A DNA stretch of 64,000 bases from Vibrio rhodolitus (GTDB lineage Bacteria; Pseudomonadota; Gammaproteobacteria; Enterobacterales; Vibrionaceae): contig NZ_QLYZ01000002.1 of the NCBI RefSeq assembly GCF_003350325.1, forward strand, positions 302,034-366,033. Direction: 5' to 3'. The position numbers and the translations under genes were made by a program. Positions 16,908 through 26,198 of this stretch are shown piece after piece. The notes beneath the pieces were generated by a model, which saw only the letters and a program-made list of their open reading frames with translations, searched no databases and was not told the DNA's origin. Positions within the stretch are counted from its first letter, which is position 1. The number at the start of each line of letters is the position of its first letter.

Positions 16908-18032
16908 CTATTCAGCTGATGCTTTAGATTCAACACGCACTGGAACGCCGTTGCGAATACGTTGTAGACCTTGCGTAATAACTCTGTCGCCCTCAGTAAC
17001 GCCAGAACGGATAACGATGCCCTGCTCCAATTGTCGCCCTAGCTCAACATTACGTCTTTCTGCCACATCACCATCAGCAATCAGCATAACGAAGTGACCC
17101 TCTAAGTCCGTCTGTACTGCTCGGCGCGGAACAACCACCACATCCGTTGGTGCTTTTTCACGTAATTCCACACGAATATGCTGACCGGGTAAGAGGCGGT
17201 AATCTGGGTTTGGCACAATCGCACGCATCGCTATCGTACCGGTATTCAGATCTATACGGTTACCGAGATAATCAAGTGCGCCTAAATGCTCAAAAGGCTT
17301 GCCATTTTCTAAAATGACTTGGACTTCAGCCGCTTCGCTTTCATCACTACCGTCGCCTTTATATCTATCCATCCCAAGCTCCAAACGCTCACGTTCGCTA
17401 ATGCTAAAACTGGTATGAACTGGGTCAAGGCTAACCAATGTAGTTAGAATTCCGGACTGCGGTGACACCAAATCACCAGTACTCACTTGGCTGGCACTAA
17501 TTCGTCCAGCAAACGGCGCTCGAATTTCGGTGTAAGAAAGGTTTACTTGTGCAAGATTAAGCTGAGCTTTCGCCGACTCAACTTGAGCTTCTGCACCAAG
17601 TAGAGCGGCGGTCAAACTATCAAACTCTGACTGCGAGATACTGCCTTTGGGTAAGAGGTTTTTACCACGGTTGAAATCGAGTTGCGTTTTTTTCAGTGTC
17701 GCATTGGCTTGTGCCAAGGTTGCTTTTGCCGCGGCAAGCTGAGCTTCAAATGACGAAGGCTCGATGGTGTACAGTAGCTGACCCGCTTGTACCATCTGAC
17801 CTTCTTCGAAGTGACGATCTTTTAAATACCCCGTTATTTGCGCAATGATATTGGTATCTTCAACCGCTTCAACACGACCAATGTAAGATTTGCTTTGTTG
17901 GTGAGATGTCGCCATCACCTGTTCGGCAACAACGAGTGGAGCTTGAGATTTGGGCGCGTTCGATGCTTTCTCTCCGCAACCAGATAAGAACAGCGCGCTT
18001 GTCAGCGCTGCAGCAAGTACAGTCTTTTTCAT
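16908..18032 (-). CDS. RND efflux periplasmic adaptor, lipoprotein
   Basis: A 374-residue membrane-fusion protein of the AcrA family. It has a lipoprotein signal peptide with lipobox LSGC at about residues 16-19. A barrel-sandwich lipoyl half-motif and a coiled-coil hairpin follow (about 95-165, with [20 protein letters not shown]). The second lipoyl half ([14 protein letters not shown]) and beta-barrel domains complete it. It bridges the pump to the outer-membrane channel. It is the first gene of a two-gene operon with the pump. No local regulator gene adjoins it. Confidence 0.9.
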   Translation of the reverse strand: MKKTVLAAALTSALFLSGCGEKASNAPKSQAPLVVAEQVMATSHQQSKSYIGRVEAVEDTNIIAQITGYLKDRHFEEGQMVQAGQLLYTIEPSSFEAQLAAAKATLAQANATLKKTQLDFNRGKNLLPKGSISQSEFDSLTAALLGAEAQVESAKAQLNLAQVNLSYTEIRAPFAGRISASQVSTGDLVSPQSGILTTLVSLDPVHTSFSISERERLELGMDRYKGDGSDESEAAEVQVILENGKPFEHLGALDYLGNRIDLNTGTIAMRAIVPNPDYRLLPGQHIRVELREKAPTDVVVVPRRAVQTDLEGHFVMLIADGDVAERRNVELGRQLEQGIVIRSGVTEGDRVITQGLQRIRNGVPVRVESKASAE

Positions 18033-18151
18033 TCAAATACCGCTAGATAAGTTTAATAACAGAAACTTAACTAACGGTACTATGTTTATTGTCCGAGTAT
18101 TATCAAGACGTATAGCGAAATTGTATCAATTTATTTCGAACTCTAAATAAA

Positions 18152-18700
18152 TCAATAGGCAACCTGCCTCACATTGAGTTTTTCCAGTAACTGAGACGGC
18201 GAACTCCAGGTATAAACAAGCTCTGTGATCTGTTTGCCACAAGGTGAATCCCACTGACGCTCCAAGGAGTTTTGACCACCGATGTGATCATAGAATCCAA
18301 TTGCTTGATCGTTCTGCGCCATCACCTCTAGGTAAACACCAGTATCAGCAAAGTGCTGCTCAATCCACCTTGCCATCTCGACAACCAAGGCTCTGCCTAC
18401 TCCTTTACCTCGACAGCGAGAGTCAACATGCAGCGAATCTATGATGGTGCCTTTTTCAAAATCGTGATTACCAAACGCACAAATAAAGCCGCAGATCTCG
18501 CCTTTCTCTTCGGCAATAAGCACGTGCTGGTTAAATGGTGGGTTAATGAGACGGGTCTGCCAAATTAGTAAACGGTCATCAATAACTTCTGATGATAGGT
18601 ATTGGCTACCCAATATTCCTTGGTAATAAGTCTTCCAACTCTGCGCATGAAGGTGCGCAATTCTTTCGTAGTCGTTATATTCGGCTATTTTTATTTCCAT
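18152..18700 (-). CDS. GNAT-family N-acetyltransferase
   Basis: A 182-residue protein with the GNAT acetyl-CoA site: SLHVDSRCRGKGVGRALVVE (about 89-108) carries the R-G-x-G-x-G/A loop, followed by VYLEVMAQNDQAIGFYDHIG. The N-terminal ERIAHLHAQSWKTYYQGI is seen in many small-molecule or peptide acetyltransferases. The substrate is unknown. It lies upstream of the efflux operon on the same strand with a 119-base gap and is probably a separate unit. Confidence 0.8.
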   Translation of the reverse strand: MEIKIAEYNDYERIAHLHAQSWKTYYQGILGSQYLSSEVIDDRLLIWQTRLINPPFNQHVLIAEEKGEICGFICAFGNHDFEKGTIIDSLHVDSRCRGKGVGRALVVEMARWIEQHFADTGVYLEVMAQNDQAIGFYDHIGGQNSLERQWDSPCGKQITELVYTWSSPSQLLEKLNVRQVAY

Positions 18701-18877
18701 TGCCTTTTCCTTTTTACTTCCTGTAAGGATTCAATCCTTTATCCATACTATTCATTAACAAAAAAAAAGCAAAACATTCTAAAGCTCACCATGTTCACAA
18801 TTTGCAACAACACCAGTTTGACTTACAAGTGTACGCTGATATTCTAGCGCACACTTGTTCGCTTAAAGGATATTTCA

Positions 18878-20002
18878 ATGCGTTCTGCGGAAAAACCACC
18901 TCTTATTTGGCTAAATATTCTCCTTTTCTTAATTAGCTTTATTATTGCGGCGGTTGTCACGCCTTGGTATGGCTATCATTTCGGTTACGATTCTGCCCAT
19001 TGGATATGGCTAGTTATCGCTTTCTCATTCTGTAATTTATCGATTACTGCAGGTTACCACCGACTCTGGTCGCATAAAGCCTATCAAGCGCATCCTGTGG
19101 TGCGATTTATTTTTGCGATTGGTGGTGCGTTCGCCCTGCAAAATAGTGCGCTCCATTGGAGCTCTGACCATCGCGTTCATCACAAGCATGTCGATAACAA
19201 CGATAAAGATCCCTATTCAGCAAAACGCGGATTCTGGTTTTCACACATCGGTTGGATGCTACGCCACTACAATCAAGATACTTACAGTGATTACACCAAC
19301 TGCCGCGATCTGCAAAAAGATGCGATTGTGATGTGGCAGCACAAGCATTACCTATTATTAGCGCTGTTAACCAATATTGGTTTTCCATTGTTGCTTGGGG
19401 TTATCTATGGCGATATTTGGGGTATGTTACTCATTGTTGGCGTATTGCGCTTAGTGTTAAGCCATCACACCACATTCTTTATTAACTCTCTGGCTCATAT
19501 TTGGGGTAGCCAACCTTATACCGATAAGAACACCGCCCGTGATAACAGTGTGCTTGCAGTGTTCACTTTTGGTGAGGGTTACCATAACTACCACCACATT
19601 TTCGAGAATGATTACCGCAATGGTATTTACTGGTGGCAGTACGATCCGACCAAATGGCTGATCAAAACCTTCCAATGGTGCGGACTCGCTGACAAATTAC
19701 GCATTACGCCCCATTTGAAAATTGAACAGGCGAAAGCAAAACAAGCGCTTAAAAATGCGATGAAACGAATCGAGCATAACCCTGAAAAACTACTGCTGAA
19801 ACAAACTCTGCAACATGAATTTGATCAGATGATGAAAAAGCTCAATGACTTCTACGCACTGAAAAAGCAGCTCGTTGAACAAAAGAAGAGTAACCTGGTT
19901 GAAAAGTATGAGCGCTCATTGCTTCTTATGCGTTATCAAGAAATGAAGGCTGAATTTAAATTGCAGCAAAAAAACTGGAATGCAATTTTGACCCATTGCT
20001 AG
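18878..20002 (+). CDS. acyl-CoA (delta-9 type) fatty acid desaturase
   Basis: A 374-residue membrane di-iron desaturase. The three histidine boxes are all present: HRLWSH near 61-66, HRVHH near 99-103 and HNYHH near 236-240, set between hydrophobic pairs. This is the stearoyl-CoA desaturase arrangement, expected to add a double bond to saturated acyl chains and keep membranes fluid in the cold. The C-terminal 80 residues are charged and probably coiled (MMKKLNDFYALKKQLVEQ), an extension beyond the catalytic core. Start ATG follows AAAGGA. Monocistronic, ending in a strong terminator. Confidence 0.88.
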   Translation: MRSAEKPPLIWLNILLFLISFIIAAVVTPWYGYHFGYDSAHWIWLVIAFSFCNLSITAGYHRLWSHKAYQAHPVVRFIFAIGGAFALQNSALHWSSDHRVHHKHVDNNDKDPYSAKRGFWFSHIGWMLRHYNQDTYSDYTNCRDLQKDAIVMWQHKHYLLLALLTNIGFPLLLGVIYGDIWGMLLIVGVLRLVLSHHTTFFINSLAHIWGSQPYTDKNTARDNSVLAVFTFGEGYHNYHHIFENDYRNGIYWWQYDPTKWLIKTFQWCGLADKLRITPHLKIEQAKAKQALKNAMKRIEHNPEKLLLKQTLQHEFDQMMKKLNDFYALKKQLVEQKKSNLVEKYERSLLLMRYQEMKAEFKLQQKNWNAILTHC

Positions 20003-20024
20003 CGTAATTTTTAACCTATCAAGC

Positions 20025-20050
20025 AAGGAGCGTTTAAACGCTCCTTTTTG
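20025..20050 (+). terminator. desaturase gene terminator
   Basis: Perfectly palindromic stem AAGGAGCGTTTAAACGCTCC (20025-20044 and on), followed by TTTTTG. Confidence 0.75.
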
Positions 20051-20258
20051 TTTGATCTCCATCACTCTCCGAAGTTAACCACTCTTTTTCTCTCACTGCA
20101 TTAATTATGTCATTTTTGGAATTAGTGAAGAGGACTTTCGGAAAATAGCGCCAAATCAAATAAAAATATCTCATTGAAAAATATAAATTTGATTTAAAAA
20201 TGCGTTCTAAATAAACACACTTTCAGCGCAAAGCATGATCGCCCTCTCTAGTTTCACC

Positions 20259-20274
20259 CTAATAATGTTATTAG
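20259..20274. promoter_or_regulatory. CTAATAATGTTATTAG palindrome upstream of dld
   Basis: A perfect 7-2-7 inverted repeat about 80 bases before the dld start, in an otherwise gene-free 300-base AT-rich leader (20051-20355). It is a candidate operator for a dimeric regulator of D-lactate use. The regulator is not identified. Confidence 0.4.
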
Positions 20275-20355
20275 ACTGTAAAGCAATTATTTCAGACAAA
20301 GATCTGTTACTTAGCCTCACCTCTTAGCGCCAAGCAACGTAAACGCAGGAAGCCC

Positions 20356-22062
20356 ATGAACAACCAAGCATTGATTAACCAATTCGAACAAATTGTCGGA
20401 AAAGACAATGTCTTAACTCAAGAGAACAAGACGGAATACTATCGCTCTGGTTTTCGCTCTGGTAAAGGCAAAGCACTCGCTGTGCTCTTCCCGAACACGC
20501 TAGTCGAACAATGGCGCTTGCTGCAAGCTGCTGTTGATGCCAACTGTATTATCATCATGCAGGCTGCCAAAACCGGTTTGACCGAGGGTTCAGCACCAAG
20601 TGGTGAAGACTACGACCGCGAAGTGGTGATCATTAACATCACCCGAATTAAAACACTCCATCTTATCGATGGCGGTAAACAAATCGTCAGTCTACCTGGG
20701 GTGAGTTTGCACCAACTGAGTAAACAGCTCGATCAAGTTAAACGCGCGCCTCATTCGGTGATTGGCTCTTCTTCAATTGGCGCAACCGTGGTCGGCGGTA
20801 TTGCCAACAACTCGGGTGGCGCATTGGTCAAACGTGGTCCAGCTTATACAGAGCTCGCCTTATTTGGGCAAGTCACCAAAGAAGGCAAACTTGAACTGGT
20901 GAATCACCTTGGCATTGATGGACTTGGTGACACGCCAGAAGAAATCCTCGCCAACGTTGAGAAAGGTAACTTTAGCCCTGAGCAAATCCAGCACACACAA
21001 GCGATGGCTTCTGATCGCGAATACGATCAGCGAGTACGAGATGTCGACGCTGAAACGCCTTCTCGTTTTAATGCTGATTCACGTCGACTGTTTGAAGCGA
21101 GTGGTTGTGCCGGAAAATTAGCCGTATTTGCTGTTCGCGTCGATACGTATCCTGTTCCCGACAAAGAACAGCTGTTCTACATCGGCTGTAACGATCCAGC
21201 TAAGCTCACTATGCTACGCCGAGACATGTTAAGTCAGTTTAAAAATTTGCCGGAAATGGGCGAATACATGCACCGCGACATTTTTAACTTGGCAGAAAAG
21301 TACGGTAAAGACGTCTTCCTTTCGATCAATCACCTCGGCACAGATAACCTGCCCAAGTTTTTTGCGCTTAAAGCAAAAGTCGAAACCATACTTAAGCGAA
21401 TTCCTTTTGTCTCAAAAGATTTACCAGACATTACCCTCTACTGGTTAAGTAAACTCTTCCCGCAGCACTTACCCAAGCGAATGCTCGAATATCGCGACAA
21501 ATACGAGCACCATTTGATCTTAAAAATGAGTGATGACGGTATTGATGAGGCTAAGCAGTATCTTGCTGAGGTTTGGTCAAAGCAACAAGAGTGTGAGTAC
21601 TTTGAATGCAGTGCAGATGAAGGTAAAAAAGCCCTGCTACATCGCTTCGCCGCTGCGGGTGCCGCGATCCGTTATGAAGCGGTACACGCCAAAGAAGTGG
21701 AAGATATTTTGGCTCTTGATATTGCCCTGCGCCGCAATGATATCGGCTGGGTTGAAAAGCTGCCTGACGAAATTACTAAAGATATGGTGATGGGTCTGTA
21801 TTACGGGCACTTTATGTGTCACGTGTTCCACCAAGACTATATTTTCAAAAAAGGCGCCGATACCAAGAAAATCAAATCATTGATGCTAAAACTGCTCACA
21901 GAGAAAGGCGCAAAATACCCAGCTGAGCATAATGTTGGGCACCTTTATGAAGCAGAAAAGCAACTGCAAGCGTTCTACCATTCTCTTGACCCAACTAATA
22001 CCTTTAACCCTGGTATCGGCAAGATGAGCAAGTATAAGCGCAACTGTAGTTGCTGTGGTTAA
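20356..22062 (+). CDS. dld: quinone-dependent D-lactate dehydrogenase
   Basis: A 568-residue FAD enzyme nearly collinear with E. coli Dld (571 residues). It has PCMH-type FAD-binding stretches (MQAAKTGLTEGSAPSGEDYD, SVIGSSSIGATVVGGIANNS), then the membrane-association and cap regions (DKYEHHLILKMSDDGIDEAK). The C-terminal YPAEHNVGHLYEAE, DPTNTFNPGIGKMSK is conserved. It oxidises D-lactate to pyruvate at the inner face of the cytoplasmic membrane and passes electrons to quinone. Start ATG follows AGGA. It appears monocistronic. It ends in SCCG, a short cysteine tail not seen in the E. coli enzyme. Confidence 0.93.
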   Translation: MNNQALINQFEQIVGKDNVLTQENKTEYYRSGFRSGKGKALAVLFPNTLVEQWRLLQAAVDANCIIIMQAAKTGLTEGSAPSGEDYDREVVIINITRIKTLHLIDGGKQIVSLPGVSLHQLSKQLDQVKRAPHSVIGSSSIGATVVGGIANNSGGALVKRGPAYTELALFGQVTKEGKLELVNHLGIDGLGDTPEEILANVEKGNFSPEQIQHTQAMASDREYDQRVRDVDAETPSRFNADSRRLFEASGCAGKLAVFAVRVDTYPVPDKEQLFYIGCNDPAKLTMLRRDMLSQFKNLPEMGEYMHRDIFNLAEKYGKDVFLSINHLGTDNLPKFFALKAKVETILKRIPFVSKDLPDITLYWLSKLFPQHLPKRMLEYRDKYEHHLILKMSDDGIDEAKQYLAEVWSKQQECEYFECSADEGKKALLHRFAAAGAAIRYEAVHAKEVEDILALDIALRRNDIGWVEKLPDEITKDMVMGLYYGHFMCHVFHQDYIFKKGADTKKIKSLMLKLLTEKGAKYPAEHNVGHLYEAEKQLQAFYHSLDPTNTFNPGIGKMSKYKRNCSCCG

Positions 22063-22100
22063 CCAGCTTTTATAGAAACGCTGCCAGCGATACAACTTTA

Positions 22101-22263
22101 ATACCAATCAGCATAAGTCTTTGATCATTCTTGCTGATTAAAATCGCTGATAACGTTGTTGCAGATTTTGTAATTAGAATAACTAGTTAGCGGCAATCTG
22201 CGCCTAGTTCTAAGCGATTTTACTTGCGCAATTTTCTGACCACTTACTTATCCTGATTGGTAT
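22101..22263. repeat. MITE-like inverted-repeat element, about 163 bases
   Basis: Left end ATACCAATCAGCATAAGT (22101-22118) and the reverse complement of the right end, ATACCAATCAGGATAAGT (22246-22263), differ at one of 18 positions. The interior carries no reading frame. Terminal ATACCAATCA sequences like this are familiar from dispersed repeats of vibrios and relatives (memory, not searched). It sits just after dld. Confidence 0.65.
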
Positions 22264-22280
22264 AAGTGATAAATAGTCGA

Positions 22281-22313
22281 TAGAAAAAGCCCGAGCATTT
22301 TATTGCTCGGGCT
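22281..22313 (-). terminator. displaced dbpA terminator
   Basis: Stem AGCCCGAGCA / TGCTCGGGCT (22288-22297, 22304-22313) with a 6-base loop. On the minus strand it is followed by TTTTTCTA. It points the way dbpA is read, but lies about 290 bases beyond the dbpA stop, with a repeat element in between. Confidence 0.65.
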
Positions 22314-22316
22314 GTA

Positions 22317-22585
22317 ATATACCCAAGTGACTTCAAGATGCAGGATTCAGAGCGTTGTCATTGATTCGAGAGCAAGGAAAACAACGCAGCGTAATAGCCA
22401 GCTCTTTCCAAGTTGTTTGACGCAGCAATCGACTCAATGACACGCTCCCAAAGGGCGAGCTGCCTTGGCTTGTATACTTTGTTGCCGATTCTTGATTTAG
22501 ACCCACTAGACCTTTAAATCGCCGCCGCGTCTACAAACCAAGTCATTCTCGCTGAACCTAGCATCTCGAGGTTACTTGGGTATAT
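22317..22585. repeat. MITE-like inverted-repeat element, about 269 bases
   Basis: Ends read TATACCCAAGTGACTTCAAG from the left and TATACCCAAGTAACCTCGAG from the right, with 17 of the first 20 bases equal. Internal sequence has further self-complementary parts but no gene. It occupies the dbpA 3' region between stop codon and terminator and differs from the neighbouring 163-base element. Similar units recur in Vibrio genomes as I remember them. Confidence 0.65.
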
Positions 22586-22603
22586 AAGGTCGCTAGTTAA
22601 GCA

Positions 22604-23980
22604 TTATTTCATAATGCGCGCTTTAAACGCTTTGCCTTTCATCTTACCGTTTTGCAGTTGTTTAAGTGCAATTTTCGCTACACTGTTTTCAACCGCCACG
22701 TAAGAGACCATTGCCATAATGTTAATCTTACCGATGCGCTTACCATCAATGCCTGCTTGCTTAGTCAAAGCACCCATAATATCACCAGCACGTACCTTCA
22801 TTTTCTTGCCGCCAAGAATTTGAATCGTCGTCATCTCTGCGTAGAAAGGTTCGCTGTTTGGTTTGCTAGGCGCAGCTACCGGGCTAACTTCGATATCCAT
22901 GTACTCTTCAATCAGCGCAACACGGTAACCGTCTTTTTCGCCATAGAAGCTAAATGCTTGACCTTTCGCGCCCGCACGACCAGTACGACCAATGCGATGT
23001 ACGTGTACTTCTGGATCGCGAGAAAGCTCAAAGTTAAATACCGCATCAAGATTCTCAACGTCTAGACCACGTGCTGCTACGTCAGTCGCAACTAGAATCG
23101 AGATACTCTTGTTAGCAAACATGGTTAACGCTTGATCGCGCTCGCGTTGCTCCATGTCACCATGCAGCTCAACCACACTAAAGCCACGGTGAGTTAACTC
23201 ATCCGTCACGTTCATCACTTCTTTCTTAGTGTTACAGAACACTACCGACGATTGTGGGCGGTGAGTTAGTAGCAAGGCTTCTAACGCGTCATCACGCTCT
23301 TGCGTGGTATCTAGCTTGTAGAATGACTGCTCAATGGTTGACGTTTGGTGCGTCGACTCTACTTTCACCATCAGTGGTGTTTTAGTAATGCGGCTAGCAA
23401 TCGCTTCAATTTGTTTAGGAAAAGTTGCACTAAACAGCAGCGTTTGACGTTGCTTTGGTGCCTGCTCGATAACCGCATCTAATGCTTCTTGGAAGCCCAT
23501 TTCAAGCATGCGGTCCGCTTCATCTAGTACCAGCGTATTTAGCTCATCTAGATTGATGCGACCTTTGCTTAGGTGATCAAGAATACGACCAGGCGTACCA
23601 ACTAAAATGTGCGCGCCATGTTCAAGTGAACCAATTTGTGGTCCCATCGGCATACCGCCACACAAAGTCAGTACTTTGATGTTATGAATACCGCGTGCAA
23701 GCGTACGGATCTCTTTCGCTACTTGGTCAGCAAGTTCACGGGTTGGACAAAGCACCAATGACTGTACACGAAAACGCTTAACGTTTAGATTACTTAGCAA
23801 TGCAAGTGAAAACGTTGCAGTTTTACCTGAGCCCGTTTTACCCTGACCAATCACATCTTTACCTTCCAATAGCGCAGGCAAGCTCTGAGCTTGAATTGGC
23901 GTCATTGTGGTGTAGCCCAATGTGTCTAGTGTGGTCAGTAGTTCGTTTCTCAGTGGCAGGGTTTTAAATGAATCTGTCAC
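22604..23980 (-). CDS. dbpA: ATP-dependent RNA helicase DbpA
   Basis: A 458-residue DEAD-box helicase with Walker A GKTGSGKT (near 46-53), PTRELADQ, DEAD (near 153), SAT and HRIGRTGR. Its C-terminal 75 residues form the DbpA RNA-binding domain (ILGGKKMKVRAGDIMGALTK). In E. coli this domain binds hairpin 92 of 23S rRNA, directing the helicase to 50S assembly. The start is GTG 23980 after AGAAGAG. It is a single-gene unit whose terminator has been pushed away by an inserted repeat, so its message should carry that repeat in the 3' untranslated region. Confidence 0.92.
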   Translation of the reverse strand: MTDSFKTLPLRNELLTTLDTLGYTTMTPIQAQSLPALLEGKDVIGQGKTGSGKTATFSLALLSNLNVKRFRVQSLVLCPTRELADQVAKEIRTLARGIHNIKVLTLCGGMPMGPQIGSLEHGAHILVGTPGRILDHLSKGRINLDELNTLVLDEADRMLEMGFQEALDAVIEQAPKQRQTLLFSATFPKQIEAIASRITKTPLMVKVESTHQTSTIEQSFYKLDTTQERDDALEALLLTHRPQSSVVFCNTKKEVMNVTDELTHRGFSVVELHGDMEQRERDQALTMFANKSISILVATDVAARGLDVENLDAVFNFELSRDPEVHVHRIGRTGRAGAKGQAFSFYGEKDGYRVALIEEYMDIEVSPVAAPSKPNSEPFYAEMTTIQILGGKKMKVRAGDIMGALTKQAGIDGKRIGKINIMAMVSYVAVENSVAKIALKQLQNGKMKGKAFKARIMK

Positions 23981-24060
23981 AATCTCTTCTCGTCGAAATT
24001 GCTATCTGCATAACTATCGCTATTCGTATGTGCCAAGCATTATGCAGCAAGCTAAAAATG

Positions 24061-24096
24061 GCTAAATAAAAAAACCGCCTCATACGAAGCGGTTTT
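24061..24096 (-). terminator. folE terminator
   Basis: Stem AAAACCGC (24071-24078) and GCGGTTTT (24089-24096), with TTTTTTATTTAGC following on the minus strand. Confidence 0.75.
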
Positions 24097-24119
24097 CCGT
24101 AATCTGGGGATAACCTAGG

Positions 24120-24773
24120 TTATCGTAAACCGTGCAAAAATTCTGCTCGTGTTGCTGGGTTGGATTTAAAGATCCCACCTAGCGCGGTGGTTGTCGTTTC
24201 ACTGGTTGCATCCATCACACCACGAGATTTCACGCAGTAATGCGTCGCATCGATAGTCACCGCAACGTCATCTGACTCTAATAGTGTCTGTAGAGCGACT
24301 AGGATCTGCTGAGTCAAACGCTCTTGTACCTGTGGGCGTTGAGAGAAAAAGCGTACGATGCGGTTAATTTTTGACAAACCAATAATCTTTCCGCGCGGAA
24401 TATACGCTACTGCCGCCTTACCATCAATAGTAACAAGGTGATGTTCACAAGTACTGGTCAGAGTAATATCTTTCACTCGCACCATCTCGCTTACGTTCAT
24501 TTTGTTCTCAATGACAGTAATCTTAGGGAAGTTCTGATAGTCCAAACCAGAGAAGATTTCATCGACATACATTTTCGCAATACGATGCGGCGTTTCTTCT
24601 AAACTGTCGTCAGTAAGGTCAAGATCAAGTAGAGATAGAATCTCTCTCATATGATATTGAATTTTTTCCTTTTTTTCTTCACGACTGAACTCGCTCGGCA
24701 CCATAGGTGTCTCGAGTCCACGGCTTTCAAGCGCATCTTTTACTAACTTCGCTGATTCGCTAAGACCTGACAT
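24120..24773 (-). CDS. folE: GTP cyclohydrolase I
   Basis: The 217-residue enzyme opens folate synthesis by converting GTP to dihydroneopterin triphosphate. Zinc ligands are visible in [13 protein letters not shown] (Cys109, His112) and [18 protein letters not shown] is also conserved. Start at ATG 24773 ([10 protein letters not shown]) fits the usual length and has AGAGGAAG upstream; a 20-residue extension to 24833 is possible but has no support. It diverges from moeA across 180 bases. Confidence 0.93.
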   Translation of the reverse strand: MSGLSESAKLVKDALESRGLETPMVPSEFSREEKKEKIQYHMREILSLLDLDLTDDSLEETPHRIAKMYVDEIFSGLDYQNFPKITVIENKMNVSEMVRVKDITLTSTCEHHLVTIDGKAAVAYIPRGKIIGLSKINRIVRFFSQRPQVQERLTQQILVALQTLLESDDVAVTIDATHYCVKSRGVMDATSETTTTALGGIFKSNPATRAEFLHGLR

Positions 24774-24954
24774 TCCACTTCCTCTTATTACTCCTCGCGG
24801 ATGGCTGACAAGGATACTCGGATTTGAGGGCAATTACACCCCTATTTTAAGCGTGGGCATTGGTTTGCGGGCGATTCAACGTTACGGCTTTCTTATTGTC
24901 GCGCGGAAAGTATGGTAAAGTTAGCCAAAACTAGAAAGACATTAGGATTCATAC

Positions 24955-26190
24955 ATGGGTTGCTGTGACGCTCCGGGCTTGATGCCAATCGAAGAAGCGA
25001 TGGATAAAATGCTATCGCGCATTAAACCGATTCAAACTACCCTACAATTGCCGCTTGCTGAGGCATTAGGTTATGTTTTAGCCGAAGATATTCTCTCTCC
25101 TATTTTCGTGCCACCTTTTGATAACTCTGCGATGGATGGCTACGCTGTTCGCATCAACGATCTTGCAGAGTCAAACACCCTGCCTCTTGCTGGTAAATCT
25201 TTTGCTGGCCAACCATTTGAAGGTGAATGGGAGCTAGGTACGTGCGTGCGTATCATGACGGGAGCAAAAATCCCTGAAGGTTGTGATGCGGTTATTATGC
25301 AAGAAAATACCCAAGTCACCGAGCAAGGCATTCTATTTCTACAAGAAGAAGTTAAACCTCAGAGCAATATTCGCCCAACTGGTGATGACATTAAGCATGG
25401 TGATATTGTACTGCCTAAAGGTGCTCGCCTGTCTCCACGCGATATCCCGATGATCGCGTCACTTGGCGTCAGCCATGTTGTGGTAGTACGCAAACCTAAA
25501 GTTGCCTTCTTCTCGACTGGTGACGAGCTTAAGCCTCTTGGTGAGCCGCTGGCTGATGGTCAAATTTACGACAGCAACCGCTATGGTATTAAACCGCTAA
25601 TTGAAAACTTCGGTTGTGAGCCAGTTGATCTCGGCATTATTCCAGATTGCCCACACACACTGAAAGAGACATTTGAACAAGCACAAATGCTTGCCGATGT
25701 GGTAGTTACATCTGGCGGCGTAAGTGTTGGTGAAGCGGACTACACCAAAGATATTCTCGAAGAACTTGGGGAAATCGGTTTTTGGAAACTGGCGATTAAA
25801 CCGGGTAAACCTTTTGCATTTGGTAAACTCTCTACCGCTTGGTTCTGTGGACTGCCAGGCAACCCAGTTTCAGCGGTACTGACCATGTATGTTTTAGTGC
25901 AGCCAATGCTTGCCAAACTTGCAGGTCACACTGAATGGAAAGCGCCGGAATCTATTCCAGCCACAACTAAAACCGCATTTAAAAAAGCACCGGGACGTAC
26001 CGATTACCAACGTGGTATCTACTCACTAGAAGAAGGCAAATTTGTGGTTGAAACCACAGGCAACCAAAGCTCTGGCGCCTTCCGTTCTATGAGCCTAGCG
26101 AACTGTTTCGTGGTTCTAGAGCGTGAACGAGGTCGCGTAGAAGTTGGCGAAACCGTACAAATTCAACTGTTTAATTCGACGTTGTACTAG
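24955..26190 (+). CDS. moeA: molybdopterin molybdenumtransferase MoeA
   Basis: A 411-residue protein that inserts molybdate into adenylated molybdopterin to make Mo cofactor. It shows the MoeA features DNSAMDGYAV (about 53-62), VTSGGVSVGEADYTKD and LPGNPVSAVLT. The length equals E. coli MoeA (411). It starts MGCCDAPG, with vicinal cysteines as in many gammaproteobacterial MoeA proteins. It heads an operon with moeB, 8 bases downstream, as in E. coli. Confidence 0.93.
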   Translation: MGCCDAPGLMPIEEAMDKMLSRIKPIQTTLQLPLAEALGYVLAEDILSPIFVPPFDNSAMDGYAVRINDLAESNTLPLAGKSFAGQPFEGEWELGTCVRIMTGAKIPEGCDAVIMQENTQVTEQGILFLQEEVKPQSNIRPTGDDIKHGDIVLPKGARLSPRDIPMIASLGVSHVVVVRKPKVAFFSTGDELKPLGEPLADGQIYDSNRYGIKPLIENFGCEPVDLGIIPDCPHTLKETFEQAQMLADVVVTSGGVSVGEADYTKDILEELGEIGFWKLAIKPGKPFAFGKLSTAWFCGLPGNPVSAVLTMYVLVQPMLAKLAGHTEWKAPESIPATTKTAFKKAPGRTDYQRGIYSLEEGKFVVETTGNQSSGAFRSMSLANCFVVLERERGRVEVGETVQIQLFNSTLY

Positions 26191-26198
26191 GAGCGCTG

